A stretch of DNA of 28,895 nt from Methanomassiliicoccaceae archaeon. GTDB lineage: Archaea > Thermoplasmatota > Thermoplasmata > Methanomassiliicoccales > Methanomethylophilaceae. The position numbers were made by a program, and so were the translations under genes. Below, one piece after another: positions 13,772 through 22,217 of this stretch. The notes under the pieces were generated by a model. That model was not told the origin of the DNA. It did no database searches and saw only the letters and a list, made by a program, of their open reading frames with translations. Location of the stretch: NCBI GenBank assembly GCA_009778275.1, contig WRKC01000101.1, forward strand, positions 1 through 28,895, read 5' to 3'. Within the stretch, counting starts at the first letter, position 1. Each line of letters opens with the position of its first letter.

Positions 13772-13790
13772 ATAGATATTATTTTATTCT
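13772..13790. promoter_or_regulatory. Shared AT-rich promoter, prepilin peptidase / MscS
   Basis: The sequence ATAGATATTATTTTATTC contains TATA-like matches on both strands between the divergent starts at 13753 and 13811. Both distances (about 25-30 bases) suit short or absent leaders. No other element is seen in this gap. Confidence 0.5.
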
Positions 13791-13810
13791 TTCAGGGGGT
13801 CTGTGTTCTC

Positions 13811-15403
13811 ATGAGACCAGCGAAAGTCACGGCCTTGTTGTTGGCTGTTTTGGCAGTATCCATGCTGGCGGTCCTGCCCGCGACTGCCTCTGACTCGGAT
13901 GTCGCCGTCGGGGACGTCGGACTGGTCTTGTATAACGATCATCTTAAGATCAACGCCGGTTCTTCAGACGATTTCAGGTTCGAGGTCGTGAACTATCTCA
14001 GCTATTCCAGCAATGATCTCGGCAACTCCAGGATGGTATCTATAGGGTTCATTTCCCCCGGCGGCGTGACAGTATCTGCCGGCGAGAATGATTTCGTTCT
14101 CGGCGGCCAGGAGAACAGGTCCGTTCCCGTGTCCGTATCCGTTGACAAATATGCTACGGCCGCTACCTACGACATCAGCATCGTTCTGACGATAAGGTCG
14201 TTGGACGCAGGCTCCGCCGTCGTAACGACGGCCCCTGTCCATGTGGAGCTGGTGGTATTGTCGCCGTTATCGTCCGGGGATGCCTTCAACCGGATCCTCG
14301 GCGTATTCGACAACCCCCTTCCCGAACCATTCGACGGCCCCCTCGCATCAGCCGTGATAACCTTCCTCATCTGGTTGGCCGTAGGTATCTTGGCGGCGAT
14401 GATCGTCGTGCCTATCCTGATACGTGTCTTCATACACTGGCATATTAAGGAGGCGGAGAAGACGAAGAGAGGACTGAGGGCGTTCGTCCTCCTTGTGGTG
14501 ACACTTTTCGCGTTTGAGAAAAGCCTCCGCGTGTTCGGTGCGTCCGAGGAGATAGTGGGTGCCGTGGGAAGTTGGTTCAACGTCTTCTACATCGCGCTTG
14601 GAGCGATGATCGTATGGAAGGTCTATCTCATTTTCATTCAGAATGCCGTATCCAAAATATCGAAGAAGAAACACATCGATCAGAAGGATGTGGATATCGA
14701 GCCGCTGCTGCGCCTTCTCGGGAAACTGGCCATATGGGTCTTTGCCGTGGCCATGATAATGTCGGTCCTCGGATTCGACCTTACTGCGATAATAACCGGC
14801 GCGGGTATTGTCAGCTTAGGCATAACCCTTGGCGCGCAGAGGGTGCTGAACCAGTTCTTCAGCGGCATGGTCCTGCTGTCGACGCGCCCTTTCAAATCCG
14901 GAGATATCGTCAAGATAGGAGACGACCCCACCGTTTACAAAGTGTCCTGCGTCAATATCATGAACACGGAGTTCGAGAACTGGGATAACAAAGAGACGGT
15001 GGTCATGCCGAACGATGCCGTGACCTCATCCACGATAGTCAACATGACCGGCGACGGCCTGTTGTACAAGATCAGGGTCTTCATGAACGTCTCGTATGAT
15101 GACGATACCGACCTCGCACAAAAACTAATGAAAGAGGTCGCCATGAACCACCCCAACGTGGTGGCCAACGGTTCGGTGGACCTCCCCTCAACGAGAGTGA
15201 CCGCATTCCTCGACTCCAGCATAGAACTGAGGCTCACGAGCTACGTCTACGATTTCAACGACCACGCCAAGATAAGCGGGGAGTTGAGAGAGGAGATCTT
15301 CAAATCCTTCAAGAAGAACGGGATCACTGTGCCGTTCCCTCAGATGGATGTCCATTTCGACAATGCCCGCGAAGAGGATGCGCAGAAGGGGCGGAACAAA
15401 TAA
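13811..15403 (+). CDS. MscS-family mechanosensitive channel with secreted N-terminal domain
   Basis: A 530-residue protein. Residues 1-27 form a signal peptide (hydrophobic core, then ATASDSD). Residues ~30-165 are a beta-rich extracellular domain with Gly/Ser/Val-rich segments, like the Ig-like domains of archaeal surface proteins. Membrane helices lie at about 177-203, 222-243, 253-281 and 299-320. The pore helix and MscS signature follow: GAGIVSLGITLGAQ, FSGMVLLSTRPFKSGD, and the upper beta domain around NKETVVMPNDAV. The C-terminus is a cytoplasmic alpha/beta vestibule. Role: releases osmolytes when the membrane is stretched. The ATG at 13811 follows a TATA element. The large ectodomain is unusual for plain MscS. 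It lies just upstream of the lrp operon but has its own transcription unit. Confidence 0.92.
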   Translation: MRPAKVTALLLAVLAVSMLAVLPATASDSDVAVGDVGLVLYNDHLKINAGSSDDFRFEVVNYLSYSSNDLGNSRMVSIGFISPGGVTVSAGENDFVLGGQENRSVPVSVSVDKYATAATYDISIVLTIRSLDAGSAVVTTAPVHVELVVLSPLSSGDAFNRILGVFDNPLPEPFDGPLASAVITFLIWLAVGILAAMIVVPILIRVFIHWHIKEAEKTKRGLRAFVLLVVTLFAFEKSLRVFGASEEIVGAVGSWFNVFYIALGAMIVWKVYLIFIQNAVSKISKKKHIDQKDVDIEPLLRLLGKLAIWVFAVAMIMSVLGFDLTAIITGAGIVSLGITLGAQRVLNQFFSGMVLLSTRPFKSGDIVKIGDDPTVYKVSCVNIMNTEFENWDNKETVVMPNDAVTSSTIVNMTGDGLLYKIRVFMNVSYDDDTDLAQKLMKEVAMNHPNVVANGSVDLPSTRVTAFLDSSIELRLTSYVYDFNDHAKISGELREEIFKSFKKNGITVPFPQMDVHFDNAREEDAQKGRNK

Positions 15404-15488
15404 GCGCATACGCTTCAACGCTGTTTTTCGTTGTTTAATGAAGGCAACCATAACAATTTTTATATCATAGTTGGGCGTATGCGCAGTT
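15402..15488. promoter_or_regulatory. Promoter and inverted-repeat operator region of the lysine operon
   Basis: Several nested inverted repeats occur in 87 bases. AAGCG-CATA-CGCTT (15402-15415) is a perfect 5-bp-arm palindrome. Its core GCGCATACGC returns as the exact reverse complement GCGTATGCGC at 15475-15484. CAACG/CGTTG (15416-15433) form another pair. CAACCAT (15445-15451) faces ATAGTTG (15467-15473), flanking a TATA element (TTTTTATAT, about 15457-15465). A start near 15487 leaves a ~34-base leader with GGTGAT before the lrp ATG. This layout suits binding of an Lrp dimer or octamer on both sides of the TATA box. The CAACG/CGTTG pair could instead be a hairpin after mscS. Confidence 0.6.
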
Positions 15489-15520
15489 GGTTTACGAAAT
15501 CAAGCAAAAATGGTGATTTA

Positions 15521-15943
15521 ATGATAGACAACCTTGACAAGCGGATATTGGAGATCATGAAGAAGGATTCCCGCCGGCCTTTTGTGGAGATAGCCAATCA
15601 GCTGGGCGTATCGGAAGGTACTGTAAGGAGCAGGGTACACAGGATGACCGAGGATGGGATAATCCGAGGATTCACGATCAAGACCAGCTCCAAGAATGTC
15701 AAGGCGCTTGTGGAGATAAGGATCGACGTGAACACCGACACTGACGAGATAGCAAAGGAACTCGCAAGCTATGAAGGCGTGAGCGAGGTGTTCGAGGTCA
15801 CCGGCGATCAGGACATCATCGCCCTGGTAGATGTGGAAACATCGCAGAATCTCAACGACATCATCGAGAGGGTAAGGAAATACGACAACATTCTCAGCAC
15901 GCGCACGAGGCTCATACTGAAGGAACACTATGGGGAGAATTGA
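15521..15943 (+). CDS. Lrp/AsnC-family transcriptional regulator
   Basis: A 140-residue protein. The N-terminal winged helix-turn-helix (residues ~4-50) includes VEIANQLGVSEGTVRSRV. A RAM/AsnC ligand-binding domain (residues ~60-137) contains GVSEVFEVTGDQDIIALVDV. The ATG at 15521 follows a good GGTGAT ribosome-binding site; a longer frame from 15431 crosses the promoter and is rejected. It ends one base before dapA, so it is the first gene of the lysine operon. Lrp-type regulators near amino-acid genes often sense the end product, as LysM does in Sulfolobus. By position, this one probably controls lysine synthesis and itself. The ligand cannot be read from sequence. Confidence 0.93.
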   Translation: MIDNLDKRILEIMKKDSRRPFVEIANQLGVSEGTVRSRVHRMTEDGIIRGFTIKTSSKNVKALVEIRIDVNTDTDEIAKELASYEGVSEVFEVTGDQDIIALVDVETSQNLNDIIERVRKYDNILSTRTRLILKEHYGEN

Positions 15944-15944
15944 G

Positions 15945-16817
15945 ATGTTCAGAGGTACCTCCACTGCAATAATAACGCCTTTCACGAAAGACAACAGGGT
16001 TGATGAGGAAAGCCTCAGGAGGCTTGTGGAGTTCCAAGAAGAGAACGGCATCCGCACGATAGTACCGTGCGGCTCCACCGGGGAATCGGCGATGCTGAGC
16101 CACGAGGAGCACATAAGGGTCATAGAGGTAGTGGTGGACCATGTGAAGAAGGCGAAGGTCATAGCCGGGGCCGGCAGCAACTCCACATCGGAGGCGGTGA
16201 TGCTCAGCAAGAAGGCGGAGGACCTTGGGGCAGACGGCCTGCTCTCGATATCGCCCTACTATGTGAAACCGACGCAGGAGGGGATATACCTGCACTTCAA
16301 AGCTGTAGCCGAATCGGTCAACATACCCGTGGTCGTCTACAACATACCGGGAAGGACCGGTTCCAACGTCACTGCCGATACCATGCTGAGGATGGCCGAG
16401 ATAGAAGGAATAAACGCCGTGAAGGAAGCGAGCGGTAACCTCGAACAGATAAGGGACATAATAAACAGAAGGCCGAAGGGATTCGAGGTCCTGAGCGGCG
16501 ATGATGCGTTAACGCCCGCACTTATACGCAGCGGTGGCGACGGGGTCATCTCCGTGACGTCGAACTGCCTCCCCAAAGATATGGCGGAGCTTGTCCGCAC
16601 GCTGCTTGCAGGCGACAATGCCTCGGCGGATGTTCTGATAGCCAAGCTTGCCCCGGTATTCGAGGCGCTTTTCGTCGAGACCAATCCCATACCGATAAAG
16701 TACGTCATGTCAAAGATGGGGTATGGGTCGGGGGCGCTGAGGCTTCCGCTGACAGAACTTACTGAGAAGAACCGCGCGCCGGTTGAGAACGCGCTTAGGA
16801 ACATTGGGTTGTGGTAA
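15945..16817 (+). CDS. dapA: 4-hydroxy-tetrahydrodipicolinate synthase
   Basis: A 290-residue class I aldolase TIM barrel. It starts MFRGTSTAIITPF. The CGSTGES motif, the tyrosine of VVYNIPGRTG and the Schiff-base lysine of AVKEASGN are present. DapA condenses pyruvate with aspartate semialdehyde, the committed step to diaminopimelate and lysine. The ATG at 15945 has GGGGAG 8 bases upstream inside the end of lrp; a longer start at 15930 is less likely. One base separates it from lrp and one from dapB. Length is normal. Confidence 0.96.
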   Translation: MFRGTSTAIITPFTKDNRVDEESLRRLVEFQEENGIRTIVPCGSTGESAMLSHEEHIRVIEVVVDHVKKAKVIAGAGSNSTSEAVMLSKKAEDLGADGLLSISPYYVKPTQEGIYLHFKAVAESVNIPVVVYNIPGRTGSNVTADTMLRMAEIEGINAVKEASGNLEQIRDIINRRPKGFEVLSGDDALTPALIRSGGDGVISVTSNCLPKDMAELVRTLLAGDNASADVLIAKLAPVFEALFVETNPIPIKYVMSKMGYGSGALRLPLTELTEKNRAPVENALRNIGLW

Positions 16818-16818
16818 A

Positions 16819-17598
16819 ATGATTAATGTAGCATTGGGAGGTGCCTCCGGCAAGATGGGGCACACGATCTGTGATATCATACAGAAGAGCCAGGACATGA
16901 GACTTGTGGGCGCGATGATCGCGCCGACGGAGGAGATGTTCGGGAAGGAGATATACCCCGGGATCATCGCGAAGGGCCAGGACAGCCTCGATGAGGTGCT
17001 GGAGAATGCCGACGTCTACGTTGACATAACGGCGCCGCAGGCCGCCGCGAACATAATCGCGAAGATACCGGCGAAAGGAGTTAACATCGTCCTCGGCACG
17101 ACGGGGATACCCAGTGACGTGATAAAGAAAATGAGTGATGAGATCGCAAAGAACAACACGTCCGCCGTCCACTCGGCGAACTTCGCCGTCGGCGTCAATG
17201 TGTTCTGGAAGATGTGCGAGATACTCGCGTCGTCGCTGAACGGTTATGATATTGAGGTCATAGAGGCGCACCACAATCAAAAGATGGATGCGCCGTCCGG
17301 CACGGCGATGGAGGCAGTGAAGCGCATGATGAGGGCCACCGGCATAGAGGACGTAACATATGGAAGAGAGGGCATAACCGGGGCCAGAAAGAGGGAGATC
17401 GGTGTGCATTCGATACGCGGCGGGGATATTGTCGGCGATCATACGGTCATATTCGCGGGAAGCGGAGAAAGGATAGAGCTTAAGCACAGCATGGGCTCGA
17501 GAGAGGCGCTCGCCAGAGGCTTCATCGAATCCATAAGATGGGTTGACGGAAAGAAGGACGGAAAGGTCCACGACCTGAACGAGGTTCTCGGCCTATGA
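16819..17598 (+). CDS. dapB: 4-hydroxy-tetrahydrodipicolinate reductase
   Basis: A 259-residue NAD(P)H-dependent reductase. It has the nucleotide loop GASGKMG at the start and the family signature EAHHNQKMDAPSGTA, whose His and Lys bind and protonate the substrate. It reduces the DapA product to tetrahydrodipicolinate. The ATG at 16819 lies one base after the dapA stop; a longer frame beginning in dapA (16783) is rejected. The end overlaps lysC as ATGA, giving translational coupling. Length and motif order are normal. Confidence 0.96.
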   Translation: MINVALGGASGKMGHTICDIIQKSQDMRLVGAMIAPTEEMFGKEIYPGIIAKGQDSLDEVLENADVYVDITAPQAAANIIAKIPAKGVNIVLGTTGIPSDVIKKMSDEIAKNNTSAVHSANFAVGVNVFWKMCEILASSLNGYDIEVIEAHHNQKMDAPSGTAMEAVKRMMRATGIEDVTYGREGITGARKREIGVHSIRGGDIVGDHTVIFAGSGERIELKHSMGSREALARGFIESIRWVDGKKDGKVHDLNEVLGL

Positions 17599-18968
17599 TA
17601 ACGGTCATGAAGTTCGGGGGCACCAGCGTCGGAACCCCCGAGGCCCTGCAGAGGTCAGCCGGTATAATAATGAATGAGAGCAACAGCAAGGTCGTCGTCG
17701 CATCGGCGATGTCCGGCATCACCAACTTCCTCGTGAACGGCGCGGAACGCCTTCCGGAGAGCAGGCACGACATCATAGCGGAGTTCGAGAAGAAGCACAT
17801 CGATGTTGCAAGCCAGCTTCTCAACGGGGAACAGATGGACGATTTCATGAAGGATTTCGACCAGCGGATGAAAAGATTCAGGGACCTGCTCGAGGACGAA
17901 TCCGCCGCGAAGAGCCCGTACTACGTGGACAACATCACTTCTCAGGGAGAGAGGTTCTCCACCTTGATCCTGTGCCACGCGCTGAGGGCGGCGGGTGCCA
18001 AGGCCGTCGCGCTTACCTCCGAGGACTGCGGGATATCCGCGGAAGGGAGCCCCCAGTCGGGGAGCGCCAATCTCCATAAGACCGAATCAATGATAATGAT
18101 GAAGGTCAAACCGTACGTCGACGAGGGCGTGATCCCCGTCATCACCGGGTTCTACGGCATAACGGACGGGGGATTGCCGCTCACGTTCGGCAGGGGAGGA
18201 AGCGATTACTCTGCCGCGGTGATAGCCAACGCGATGAACGCGGACCTGCTGGAAATATGGACGGACGTCGATGGTTTCATGTCCGTCGATCCGCGCATAG
18301 TGCCGGATGCCATCAAGATCGATGAGATGAACTTCAGCGAGGCAGCGGAACTTGCGTACTTCGGTGCAAAGGTACTCCACCCGAGGACCATAGAGCCAGT
18401 AAGGAAGAAGCACATCCCTCTCAAGGTAAAGAACTCGTTCAAGCCGGAGGAGCCGGGAACGATAATCCACCACTTGAGGAAACCCAGAGGTGACATGCTC
18501 AGGAGCGTCGCCCTGAAGACCGACCTCTCGATAATATCGATAGGTTCTGCGGAGATAGCCTTCCACCCGGAGATGGTGGCGAACATAATAGAGAAGATCG
18601 CCGAGAATGAAGTGGTGATCTATTCCATTTCAACATCACTGTCGACTGTGGCCTTCCTGGTGCACAACAACGACGTGAAATCGATATTGGCCAAACTGAA
18701 CACCCTGGGCTCAGGGGACATAGAGAGAATAGAGGTCAAGGGCGATCTGGCGCTTGTATGCGCCGTCGGAGACAATCTCCTATCGAAGTGCGGAGTGTCC
18801 GCAGAGATATTCACCGCGGTAAAGGAAGCGAGCGCCAACGTGGAGATGATATCCGAGGGCGCTTCGGACGTTTCGCTCAACTTCGTCGTTCCCATGTCCA
18901 GGGCGACCGATGTGGTAAAGATACTGCACAACAAGTACGTGGGGGGCGGAACCGATGAGGGACTATGA
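17595..18968 (+). CDS. lysC: Aspartate kinase
   Basis: A 457-residue monofunctional aspartokinase. The N-terminus MKFGGTSVG, the kinase-domain segment FGRGGSDYSAA and IWTDVDGFMSVDPR are diagnostic. Two ACT domains follow from about residue 310, visible as SIISIGSAEIAFHP and LALVCAVGDNL. ACT domains usually bring feedback inhibition by lysine or threonine. The enzyme phosphorylates aspartate, the first step of the aspartate family. It overlaps dapB by 4 bases and lysA by 14. The next enzyme, aspartate-semialdehyde dehydrogenase, is not in the window. Confidence 0.97.
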   Translation: MITVMKFGGTSVGTPEALQRSAGIIMNESNSKVVVASAMSGITNFLVNGAERLPESRHDIIAEFEKKHIDVASQLLNGEQMDDFMKDFDQRMKRFRDLLEDESAAKSPYYVDNITSQGERFSTLILCHALRAAGAKAVALTSEDCGISAEGSPQSGSANLHKTESMIMMKVKPYVDEGVIPVITGFYGITDGGLPLTFGRGGSDYSAAVIANAMNADLLEIWTDVDGFMSVDPRIVPDAIKIDEMNFSEAAELAYFGAKVLHPRTIEPVRKKHIPLKVKNSFKPEEPGTIIHHLRKPRGDMLRSVALKTDLSIISIGSAEIAFHPEMVANIIEKIAENEVVIYSISTSLSTVAFLVHNNDVKSILAKLNTLGSGDIERIEVKGDLALVCAVGDNLLSKCGVSAEIFTAVKEASANVEMISEGASDVSLNFVVPMSRATDVVKILHNKYVGGGTDEGL

Positions 18969-20211
18969 TTGCAGGGACAACGTGATGTTGTTCGGCGGCA
19001 TCCCGGTCACCGATATCGCCGAAGAGTTCGGAACTCCGCTCTATGTGACCGACGAGAACAGGCTCAGAGAGAACTACCGCAATCTGTACGGCGCGTTCTC
19101 GAAGCATATGACCACGGAGATCCACTATGCCTGCAAAGCCAACTCCAGCCTTGCGATATTGAAGATACTTGAGAGCGAGGGGTCGGGGATCGACGCGGTA
19201 TCCATCGGAGAGGTCGTGACCTGCATGAAGGCGGGCTTCACACCGGACAGGATAATATACACCGGCAACAACGTAAGCAACGAAGAACTGAGGGCCGTGG
19301 CCGAGCTCGGCGTGCTGATCAACATCGACTCGGCATCCGAGCTCGAAAGGCTTGCCAAGATCAAGAGCTCGATACCCGTATCTTTCAGGATCACTCCCGG
19401 CGTCGGCGCGGGACACCATGCGAAGGTCGTTACCGGCGCGAAGGGATCGAAGTTCGGAATTCCCCTTAAGGAGGTTGTTCCGACATATCTTCGCGCGAAG
19501 GAACTCGGGTTCGAACCTAAGGGCATCCACGTCCATATCGGTTCGGGCGGCATGTCCTTCGAACCCTTTGCGGAAGCCATGGAGATATTGATCGAGACCA
19601 CCAACAAGCTGAAGGATGCGGGCATAGACCTAGAATTCATTGACATCGGGGGAGGGATCGGCGTACCCTACCGTCCAAACGAGCCTGAGGCGGACATCGA
19701 AGAACTGGGCATGAACCTTACCGAGATGGTGCTCGAAGAGACCGATGTCAGGAAGATCATGCTTGAACCGGGGAGATACCTCGTGTGCGACACGACGGTC
19801 CTCTTGACCAGATGCGTCGACGTGAAAGATGCCGGCGTGAAGAAGTATGTCGGCGTGGATGCGGGATTCAATACGCTCGTCAGGCCCGTCATGTACGATT
19901 CCTATCACCATGTTGCGATCGGCAATAAGTTCGGGAGGGCGTGCACCGCAAAATACGACGTTGTCGGCCACATATGCGAAACGGGTGACCATTTGGCGCG
20001 CGACCGCGCGCTTCCCGACCCGGAGGAAGGAGATGTAGTTGTCATATACGATGCGGGCGCATACGGGTTCGCGATGTCGAGCAACTATAACTCCCGCCCC
20101 CTCTGCGGGGAGGCCCTGGTGCACAACGGCAAGGCGGAACTGATAAGGGAACCCCAGGGGATCGAGGATCTGTGGAGACATCAGAAGATACCAGAGAGGC
20201 TCTTGAAATGA
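18955..20211 (+). CDS. lysA: Diaminopimelate decarboxylase
   Basis: A 418-residue PLP enzyme of the alanine-racemase-like fold. The cofactor lysine is in YACKANSS. HVHIGSGG, the glycine-rich DIGGGIGVPY phosphate site, EPGRYLV and CETGD (active-site cysteine contributed across the dimer) are in order. It removes CO2 from meso-diaminopimelate to give lysine. The ATG at 18955 overlaps the lysC stop by 14 bases. The stop overlaps dapF as ATGA. Length fits the family. No lysine riboswitch is seen; control is more likely through the Lrp protein at the operon head. Confidence 0.97.
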   Translation: MRDYDCRDNVMLFGGIPVTDIAEEFGTPLYVTDENRLRENYRNLYGAFSKHMTTEIHYACKANSSLAILKILESEGSGIDAVSIGEVVTCMKAGFTPDRIIYTGNNVSNEELRAVAELGVLINIDSASELERLAKIKSSIPVSFRITPGVGAGHHAKVVTGAKGSKFGIPLKEVVPTYLRAKELGFEPKGIHVHIGSGGMSFEPFAEAMEILIETTNKLKDAGIDLEFIDIGGGIGVPYRPNEPEADIEELGMNLTEMVLEETDVRKIMLEPGRYLVCDTTVLLTRCVDVKDAGVKKYVGVDAGFNTLVRPVMYDSYHHVAIGNKFGRACTAKYDVVGHICETGDHLARDRALPDPEEGDVVVIYDAGAYGFAMSSNYNSRPLCGEALVHNGKAELIREPQGIEDLWRHQKIPERLLK

Positions 20212-21041
20212 AATTCTGGAAGTACCACGGGATAGGGAATGACTTCATCTTGATCAACGGCATGAACGCCGATGTTGAAATAGACAGCGAGAGATGCAAG
20301 CTTATGTGCGACCGGAATTACGGCATCGGCGCTGACGGGGTCGTATTCCTTCTTCCGGGAGAAAGGACTGATGTGAGCATGAGGATCATAAACGCCGACG
20401 GCTCAGAGGCCGAGATGTGCGGCAATGGGATAAGGTGCCTTGCCAAGCACGCTTACGACTTCAAAATAGTCAACAAGGAAGAGATGACGGTGAGCACTCT
20501 CGCAGGCGTGAAGACCGCGAAGGTGTTCTTGGACGGGGGCAAGGTCACCACGGTGATGGTGGACATGGGCGCCCCGGTACTTGACGGAAGGTCGATACCG
20601 ATCGACTACGACGGCGAGTTCGTAGACCAGCCGTTCGCGGCGGAAGGGTTCAATATCAGAGGTACCGCCGTCTCGATGGGCAACCCCCACTTCGTGACCT
20701 TCGCAGACCTGAGCGGCAAAGAGATGGAAAAACTCGGGCCGATACTCGAGAAGCACCCCTTCTTCCCAAGGAGGACGAATGTGGAGTTCTGCAGTGTCAA
20801 GGACGGGAATTTACATATCAAAGTATACGAAAGAGGGGCGCAATGGACCTTGGCATGCGGTACCGGCGCCTGCGCATCCGCCACGGCCGCAGCGCTGAAC
20901 GGCATAGTGCCGTTCGGGGAGCCCGTGGATGTGCGCCTTCCCGGAGGGTGGCTGAAGATAACGGTGGACGAGGACCTGGGCCACGTGTACATGGAAGGGC
21001 CCGCCGCACTTGTATATCAGGGCGATATTGTGGATGAGTGA
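20208..21041 (+). CDS. dapF: Diaminopimelate epimerase
   Basis: A 277-residue cofactor-independent epimerase. The start MKFWKYHGIGNDFI is typical. The two catalytic cysteines are in MCGNGIRC and ACGTGACAS, and GNPHFV is also conserved. It converts LL-diaminopimelate to the meso form used by LysA. Its ATG overlaps the lysA stop by 4 bases; a longer frame from 20172 is rejected. Presence of DapF with DapL, and no succinylase or acetylase genes, indicates the aminotransferase variant of the pathway. Confidence 0.96.
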   Translation: MKFWKYHGIGNDFILINGMNADVEIDSERCKLMCDRNYGIGADGVVFLLPGERTDVSMRIINADGSEAEMCGNGIRCLAKHAYDFKIVNKEEMTVSTLAGVKTAKVFLDGGKVTTVMVDMGAPVLDGRSIPIDYDGEFVDQPFAAEGFNIRGTAVSMGNPHFVTFADLSGKEMEKLGPILEKHPFFPRRTNVEFCSVKDGNLHIKVYERGAQWTLACGTGACASATAAALNGIVPFGEPVDVRLPGGWLKITVDEDLGHVYMEGPAALVYQGDIVDE

Positions 21042-21045
21042 TTCA

Positions 21046-22215
21046 ATGGTTAAGTATGAGCAGTCCGAAAGACTCAAAAAACTGCCGCCGTACCTCTTTG
21101 TGAGACTGGAGGAGCTTGCGGCCGCCAAAAGGAAAGAAGGCATGGATATGATCGATTTCGGCATCGGGGACCCTGACCTTCAGACCCCGGAAAAGATCGT
21201 GAAGACCTTGCAGATCGCGGCGGGAGAGAACGACAATCAAAAATATTCTTCGTCGCAAGGCGAGAAGGACCTCAGGGTAGCGGTCGCGAGGTGGTATAGG
21301 AAGAGGTTCGGGGTCAGCGTTGACCCGGAGACGCAGGTGTGTATAACGCTTGGGTCCAAAGAGGCGATATTCAACATATCCCAGGCATTCGTAAACCCCG
21401 AAGAGCTCATAATCGCTCCGAGTCCGGGGTATCCCGTCTACTCGGGAGCGTCGACGATCTTCAACGAAGCGAAATGCGTTTCCGTCCCCCTCAGGGCAGA
21501 CAACGATTGGTTGTTGGATGTGGAGGAGTGCCCGAGGGACGCAAAGATGCTTTTCATCAATTACCCGAACAACCCGACCGGAGCGACATGCGACCTCAGG
21601 TACCTTAAGAAGGTCTACGACTGGTGCCAGAACACAAACACCATCCTCTGCTACGACAATGCGTACTCGGAGATGTGCTTCGACGACTATCACGCCCCGT
21701 CGATACTTCAGATAGGCCCCGACTGCATAGAGTTCGGGTCTTTCTCAAAGACATTCAACATGACCGGATTCCGGCTCGGATACGCCGTCGGCCATCCGGA
21801 ACTGATAGGCGGACTCAAGAAATGCAAAGGCCAGATAGACTCCGGCGCCCCCATCTTCATACAAAAAGCGGGGATAACCGCTCTTGATATGTACAACGAT
21901 GACGGGGTGCCGCCGAGCGCGATAAGGAACAACATGAACATCTATGCGGAGAGAAGGGAGACCCTGGTCGAAGGCCTCAGAGAACTCGGATTCGATGTGG
22001 CCATGCCGAAGGGGACGTTCTACGTCTGGTTCAACTGTGGAATGCCGTCGGATGAGTTCACGATGAAAATGATAGATCTCGGCATCATCGTGACGCCGGG
22101 CCCGGGGTTCGGGCAGTCGGCCGAGGGCTACATCAGAATGACCATCACGGAGCCGGTCGAACGCATAAAGGAAGCATTGGTCAGGATGAAGCGCGGCTCC
22201 ATAGGCCACAGGTGA
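21046..22215 (+). CDS. dapL: LL-diaminopimelate aminotransferase (DapL2-like)
   Basis: A 389-residue fold-type I PLP aminotransferase. It begins SERLKKLPPYLFVRLEE, similar to the second DapL class of archaea. It has DFGIGDPD, NYPNNPTGA, the PLP-binding SFSKTFNMTGFRLGY with its lysine, and a C-terminal arginine in YIRMTITEP. It would convert tetrahydrodipicolinate directly to LL-diaminopimelate with glutamate as donor. The pathway context supports DapL over a general aspartate or alanine aminotransferase. Starts at 21046 or 21034 (8-base overlap with dapF) are both possible. It is the last gene of the operon, ending two bases from convergent pgk. Confidence 0.88.
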   Translation: MVKYEQSERLKKLPPYLFVRLEELAAAKRKEGMDMIDFGIGDPDLQTPEKIVKTLQIAAGENDNQKYSSSQGEKDLRVAVARWYRKRFGVSVDPETQVCITLGSKEAIFNISQAFVNPEELIIAPSPGYPVYSGASTIFNEAKCVSVPLRADNDWLLDVEECPRDAKMLFINYPNNPTGATCDLRYLKKVYDWCQNTNTILCYDNAYSEMCFDDYHAPSILQIGPDCIEFGSFSKTFNMTGFRLGYAVGHPELIGGLKKCKGQIDSGAPIFIQKAGITALDMYNDDGVPPSAIRNNMNIYAERRETLVEGLRELGFDVAMPKGTFYVWFNCGMPSDEFTMKMIDLGIIVTPGPGFGQSAEGYIRMTITEPVERIKEALVRMKRGSIGHR

Positions 22216-22217
22216 CG

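Noticed and set aside
15431..15520. Longer N-terminus for the Lrp regulator
   Set aside because: The extra frame crosses the TATA box and inverted repeats, and the ATG at 15521 has a good GGTGAT site and the normal family start.
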